From Nitrospirota bacterium (lineage in GTDB: Bacteria; Nitrospirota; Thermodesulfovibrionia; Thermodesulfovibrionales; Magnetobacteriaceae): DNA of 18,979 nucleotides. Position 1 is the stretch's first letter, and every line of letters begins with the position of its first letter. Below are positions 15,416 to 18,979 of this stretch, piece by piece. Location: the NCBI GenBank assembly GCA_015233265.1, contig JADFXZ010000023.1, positions 1-18,979 of the forward strand. The letters run 5' to 3'. Both the position numbers and the translations under genes were made by a program. Under the pieces are notes generated by a model. It saw only the letters and a list, made by a program, of their open reading frames with translations, ran no database searches and was not told the DNA's origin.

Positions 15416-15961
15416 CTTAGAACATTCTTATATCTTTACCCATCCCTATTTTCTTTATATTGCATAACTCAAGGAAACGCCTCGAAGAAGATAATATTGT
15501 CATGGCAAAGTAGAAATGCCCTATCTATTAGTAATCAGAGCCCATATCTGGGTAAAATGACAAGACATTATTTTTAGGCCGTCATCCTTTTCCATTGTTT
15601 AAACGTCTGTCTCTTTGTACCCTGTCTCTGGCCTTTAGCGCGTCGCATCAAGCTCACACTCGGGTATATTCAGTCCAATGTCGGTGTTCATTATGATGCC
15701 TCTGCAGTGGGCGAAATTGCCGCGGAACTTTTCTAAGGATTAAGATACCGCTTTGCAGGGCTTTTGACAATATGCCCTTGCCGATATGGAGCGCATTACA
15801 TATTTATGGAGAGGCGTACCATTTATTCATCTCTGTCTGATTCATTAACCTATTGAAATATATGAGAAATGGTGATGGCACAGAATTTGCGTTATTGTGT
15901 ATAGTATGTGTTTTCATATCATTCACAACGCCGCTACAGATGCATTGGCAGGAGGTGCGCT
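15416..15961. other. 546-base gap without a convincing gene
   Basis: This stretch is AT-rich and stop-rich on both strands. The longest suggestive reading is a 30-codon minus-strand fragment around 15640-15740 (containing MNTDIGLNIPECELDATR), too short and unrecognised to call. A TATAGT at 15900-15905 could be a -10 for the radC-like gene but lacks a good -35. The rest shows no hairpin or repeat that I can support. Confidence 0.5.
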
Positions 15962-16600
15962 GTGTATCTGAAGGTTGTGCGTGTCGGGCGGCCTTCAGCT
16001 GGTTCAAAGATTATCACGTGTCCCCATGACGTATATAATATTTTGAATATTATCTCCCGTGAGGACAGAGAAAATCTCTTTGCCATTCACCTTGACACAC
16101 AAAACCGGTTTCTCGGCAAAGAAATCCTGGCCAAAGGCTCTCTGAACATTTGCGGCGTTACGCTTCGCGAGATATTTAAAACCGCCTGTCTGAACAATAC
16201 CTCGGCACTTATCTTAGTCCACAACCATACGGGCGGCAGGGCGGCCCCTAGTGAGGACGATTATCAACTGACCGATAGGGTAAAGGCCTTCGCAAAACAG
16301 ATAAATATTAAAATCCATGACCATCTCATAATCGGCGACGGTGAGATATATAGCATAGAGACCAAGGTGCGCTTTATCGTCCCATCCAGACGCCAGACGA
16401 TTGCAAAACTCTTCGACAAGTGCCTCAAGGACGACCGATGTATTGATGCCATAAGGGAGTTAAACAAAGAAATCTATGACTTCAGCCTCTGCGTATACGA
16501 CAAAAAAGACGGCTACGGGTATTTGCATATGAGCAAGGACGACGACGTCAGGATTATTTTCGACACCAGATACAGGATTCTGGGGATAGAGGAAGACTAA
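15962..16600 (+). CDS. Stand-alone RadC-like JAMM/MPN domain protein
   Basis: The GTG at 15962 has an ideal GGAGG (15951-15955) six bases upstream, so I prefer it to the upstream GTG at 15908; this gives 212 residues. The RadC-type JAMM core runs from residue ~15 to 130: NLFAIHLDTQNRFLGKEILAKGSLN, then ALILVHNHTGGRAAPSEDD with H87, H89, S97 and D100 as predicted zinc ligands. The usual RadC motif is HNHPSG; here it is HNHTGG. The N-terminal helix-hairpin-helix part of typical RadC is absent. In its place there is a C-terminal extension of about 70 charged residues (KLFDKCLKDDRCIDAIRELN to the end) that I do not recognise. The biochemical role of RadC proteins is unclear; lone JAMM forms often travel with mobile DNA. 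leuB and its own promoter follow. Confidence 0.78.
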   Translation: MYLKVVRVGRPSAGSKIITCPHDVYNILNIISREDRENLFAIHLDTQNRFLGKEILAKGSLNICGVTLREIFKTACLNNTSALILVHNHTGGRAAPSEDDYQLTDRVKAFAKQINIKIHDHLIIGDGEIYSIETKVRFIVPSRRQTIAKLFDKCLKDDRCIDAIRELNKEIYDFSLCVYDKKDGYGYLHMSKDDDVRIIFDTRYRILGIEED

Positions 16601-16685
16601 AGGCGTCTCAGATTACATCAGTCTAAACTGCCGGGGATAGATCACCTAACATGCATCGTCTAAAGAGACCTCAAATTAAGACAAT

Positions 16686-16791
16686 TGAATCTATGACAGA
16701 CCTGCGTTAAAATGCTACAATTATCGCTACACGAGAAAATCAGACTCAGGAGGTAATATAAATGAGCGGCAAGACATACGAAATAGGAGTT
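16686..16791 (+). repeat. leuB promoter-leader-start region, partner of 6285-6391
   Basis: This is the presumed parent copy, since here the leader runs into a full-length leuB. It shares promoter, AGGAGG, ATG and ten codons with the copy in front of the hybrid kinase. Similarity does not extend into the GGDGTGPE coenzyme-binding motif of leuB. Confidence 0.8.
16693..16721 (+). promoter_or_regulatory. Predicted sigma-70-type promoter for leuB
   Basis: ATGACA (16693-16698) and TACAAT (16716-16721) with a 17-base spacer and an extended TG at 16713-16714 are identical in form to the kinase promoter. Transcription would begin near 16728, leaving a leader of about 34 bases. Confidence 0.7.
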
Positions 16792-17832
16792 ATCGGCGGC
16801 GACGGCACAGGGCCAGAGGTAATAAGAGAGAGCATCAAGGTGCTGAAGGCCTCAGCCGCCAGATTTGGATTCAAACTGAACTTCACGGACTATGATCTAA
16901 ACGGCACGAGATATTTACGGACCGGCGAGACGCTGCCAGAGAGGGCGCTTTCTGAACTAAGAGGACACAAGGCACTGCTGCTGGGGGCAATCGGGCACCC
17001 GGATGTCAAGCCCGGCATTCTGGAAAAGGGAATCCTCCTTCGACTGCGTTTTGAGCTTGACATGTATATAAACCTTCGCCCCGTAAAACTATACCCCGGT
17101 GTGGAATGTCCGCTGAAAGACAAAGGGCCGGAAGATATTGACTTTGTCGTAGTTAGAGAAAACACGGAAGGATTATATGCCGGCGCCGGCGGCTTTCTCA
17201 AAAAGGGGACAAAGGACGAGGTTGCAACCCAGGAGTCCATCAACACGAGAAAGGGTGTGGAGCGTTGCATCAGATACGCCTTTGACTATACGGCAAGGCG
17301 CAATAAGGCAAATAAACTCACTCTCTCTGGCAAGACCAATGTCCTGACCTATGCCTTTGACCTGTGGGAGCGGGTATTTTATGAAGTTGCAAAGGATTAC
17401 CCTGCCATAAAGCCAGACTATGCCCATGTCGACGCCACAACGATGTGGTTTGTCAAGAATCCCGAATGGTTTGATGTCATAGTAACGGACAATATGTTCG
17501 GGGATATAATCACAGACTTGGGGGCGATGATTCAAGGCGGGATGGGGATAGCCGCCGGTGGCAATATCAACCCTGAGGGCACGTCCATGTTTGAGCCAAT
17601 CGGGGGGTCAGCACCGAAATATACGGGGCAAAACGTTATTAATCCACTGGCGGCCATATGCGCCGGGGCGATGATGCTTGACTATCTTGGCGAGACGGAG
17701 GCGGGAAAGACAATAGAGAAGGCCGTTATGGAAGTTACGGCAAAACATATAAGAAACCTGGCAGCCGGGCACATGGGCGTGGGTACGGCTGAGGCTGGCG
17801 ACCTTGTTGCCGGGCTTACGGCCACAATCTGA
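16762..17832 (+). CDS. leuB: 3-isopropylmalate dehydrogenase
   Basis: Oxidatively decarboxylates 3-isopropylmalate with NAD+, the third step of leucine synthesis; cytosolic dimer. Its 356 residues are the normal length. Family signatures are IGVIGGDGTGPEVIRE, LLLGAIGHPD, the substrate-binding LRLRFELDMYINLRPVKLYPGV, VVRENTEGLYAG, the Mg-binding IVTDNMFGDIITDLGAMIQGG, and the nucleotide-site EPIGGSAPKYTGQNVINPLA. AGGAGG lies eight bases before ATG 16762. It stands alone behind its own promoter, without leuC/leuD, and about 15 kb from leuA. Tartrate/malate dehydrogenases of the same superfamily are alternatives, but the presence of leuA in the same window favours LeuB. Confidence 0.9.
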   Translation: MSGKTYEIGVIGGDGTGPEVIRESIKVLKASAARFGFKLNFTDYDLNGTRYLRTGETLPERALSELRGHKALLLGAIGHPDVKPGILEKGILLRLRFELDMYINLRPVKLYPGVECPLKDKGPEDIDFVVVRENTEGLYAGAGGFLKKGTKDEVATQESINTRKGVERCIRYAFDYTARRNKANKLTLSGKTNVLTYAFDLWERVFYEVAKDYPAIKPDYAHVDATTMWFVKNPEWFDVIVTDNMFGDIITDLGAMIQGGMGIAAGGNINPEGTSMFEPIGGSAPKYTGQNVINPLAAICAGAMMLDYLGETEAGKTIEKAVMEVTAKHIRNLAAGHMGVGTAEAGDLVAGLTATI

Positions 17833-17855
17833 GACGACAATGACGGGACAATAAA

Positions 17856-17893
17856 GGGGATAGATTGATTAGAAAATAAATAAATCTGTCCCC
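17856..17893. terminator. Hairpin downstream of leuB, possible terminator
   Basis: GGGGATAGATT (17856-17866) pairs with AATCTGTCCCC (17883-17893) over 11 bp with one G-U wobble; the loop is 16 bases. It begins 24 bases after the leuB stop. No T-run follows on the plus strand, so termination is uncertain and a REP-like palindrome is the alternative. Confidence 0.4.
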
Positions 17894-17999
17894 CTATCAT
17901 TGCAGTATATATATATGATTTCTCCATGCGGTATTTGAGACAGAATATCAGTAGCATTGCTTCATATCTTCTTTCGCGAAGTTTGTCCTAAACATTATC

Positions 18000-18930
18000 G
18001 TAACCGTTCACCCCGCTATCCTAATGATAGTGGAATCATGGGCACCTCAATACCTTTGCGATATGCTTCAACAACCGAGGCAAGGCAATTCCATGTGCTA
18101 GTTTTTCTAATTTTGCATGTTCCGGCAACTGTACGAAGGTATGCCGTCGTCTTCACTCCAGCATCAGATTGACTGCCAAAATTTATTTTTCTCGAAATCA
18201 CCAATAGGCGTAAAAACCTCTCAGCAATGTTATTGGTTGGTTCTATGCCGTCCACTTCTGTAAAGTATACCACTGCTTCCCATCCATCAAGTATCAATTT
18301 GCACAGATTCCTTACTCGTTTGTTATCGTTGTCTTTATTATAAGTACAGATAACCCTTAAGCGTGCTTTGCACTCATCCATTTCCGGTGTTTTACCCCAA
18401 CCCTTTCTCCACAACGATATCATCAACTTCAGCTCTCGTTTCAAAAGACACCCAACCGCCTGAACCAACTGCTCATCATCTTCAATCAATCCCTTCGCCT
18501 TCCTTATTATGTGCGCTAAACACGTCTGCCATTTCTCCGAATAATTGCGATACACATTATAATAGTCCAATATGATTATCCCAGAAAAACTTTCACCCAG
18601 TATCTCCTTCAATACCTTTCTGCCACGACTTGAATCTATATGGAAAAACACTAATGTCTTCGCCACAAATACCCATGCCCACATCCTTTTACCACTCTTT
18701 TTCCACCCAGTCTCATCTATGTGCAGACTCTCTTCTTTCTATAACTGACTTTTCAGCTCTTTTACTGGCTCATCCAATGCCCTGCCCACCTCTTGAACCC
18801 GGTTATCTATGCTTCCTAAGCTCAGATCGGTTTCCAATATCGAACTTATTATTGCCTGGACATTGCGCCTCGACAAATTATATACCGTCGTAAGCGTCGC
18901 GGTTAATCCCGTCAACCGTGGTCCACTAAA
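18000..18930 (-). pseudogene. Degraded IS66-family transposase (TnpC) with right end
   Basis: On the minus strand the frame is recognisable from about 18930 to the stop at 18016. It reads GLTATLTTVYNLSRRNVQAI, then a TAG at 18741-18739 (after LKSQL), then KEESLHIDETGWKKSGKRMWAWVFV (catalytic Asp). Next are GIIILDYYNVY (second Asp), CLAHIIRKAKG, and EPTNNIAERFLRLLVISRK (catalytic Glu). These are the DDE core of IS66 TnpC. The internal stop and the loss of the N-terminal ~130-150 residues (coiled coil and zinc part) make it non-functional; the open 222-codon C-terminal piece starts only at 18684. GTAACCGTTCACCCC at 18000-18014, just outside the stop, looks like an IS66-type terminal repeat. Upstream sequence past 18930 is unrelated palindromic DNA. 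Confidence 0.8.
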
Positions 18931-18963
18931 GTGGACCCCTTTGTCAAGACCACTTTTTAGTGG
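18921..18963. repeat. Two GTCCACT/AGTGGAC palindromes at the window edge
   Basis: GTCCACTAAAGTGGAC (18921-18936) is a 7+2+7 palindrome. CCACT-TTTT-AGTGG (18950-18963) is a related 5-bp-arm hairpin, 13 bases further on. They lie where the IS66 transposase similarity ends, so they may be the end of a second insertion sequence or an operator-like cluster; the window stops too soon to decide. Confidence 0.45.
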
Positions 18964-18979
18964 ACTTAAGATATACCCC

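Noticed and set aside
15640..15740. Possible minus-strand gene fragment containing MNTDIGLNIPECELDATR
   Set aside because: About 30 codons between stops, no recognisable family and no start signal; it may be chance or an old relic.
18016..18684. Intact 222-residue IS66 transposase
   Set aside because: Similarity continues upstream through an in-frame TAG, and the N-terminal part is missing, so it is a pseudogene fragment.

Overview
The window reads as chromosomal DNA from a Gram-negative bacterium. A family 9 (heptosyltransferase-like) glycosyltransferase implies LPS-type glycans, and there is a large hybrid kinase and an HD-GYP protein. Codon and repeat style (the CCTGAGCTTGTCGAAGGA palindrome, IS66 debris, a Nif11-type peptide) would fit a Nitrospirota or deltaproteobacterial-type genome. 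That placement is an impression, not a demonstration. No tRNA, rRNA or CRISPR array was seen.

Layout. The 3' part of leuA enters from the left (1-1407). A repeat-filled gap (1408-1848) follows, holding a MITE-like element with a nested palindrome. The minus-strand pair rmuC-dgt (4285-1849) is divergent from a remnant of a PAS-GGDEF gene and an intact HD-GYP c-di-GMP phosphodiesterase (4427-5687). Next is a small Nif11-leader-type peptide with a Cys/His-rich tail (5786-6052).

A two-component module follows: a PAS-PAS-HisKA-HATPase-REC-REC-Hpt hybrid kinase (6439-9147) and a single-domain receiver (9161-9565). Then comes a compact operon (9651-15415) of an alpha/beta hydrolase, a GT9 glycosyltransferase, a DUF362/ferredoxin protein, a B12-type radical SAM protein and a membrane GT2. 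All four junctions in it overlap, which suggests one envelope-glycan or glycolipid modification pathway; the product is unknown. After a gap come a stand-alone RadC-like JAMM protein (15962-16600) and leuB (16762-17832). A degraded IS66 transposase fills the right edge.

The most striking observation is that the promoter, leader and first ten codons of leuB (16686-16791) recur about 10.4 kb upstream at 6285-6391, in front of the hybrid kinase. The copy keeps an ATGACA-17-TACAAT promoter, a Shine-Dalgarno and an ATG, but now encodes a 26-residue peptide whose stop overlaps the probable kinase start (ATGA). The ATG at 6292, which would give the longest kinase ORF, lies in the -35 box of this promoter. 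The kinase therefore seems to have captured a leucine-biosynthesis promoter, and the segment from kinase to radC is bracketed by direct repeats. Other notable points are the out-of-frame PAS-GGDEF deletion scar upstream of the HD-GYP gene, the His-rich Nif11 peptide with no maturase nearby, and the tight DUF362/radical SAM/glycosyltransferase operon.
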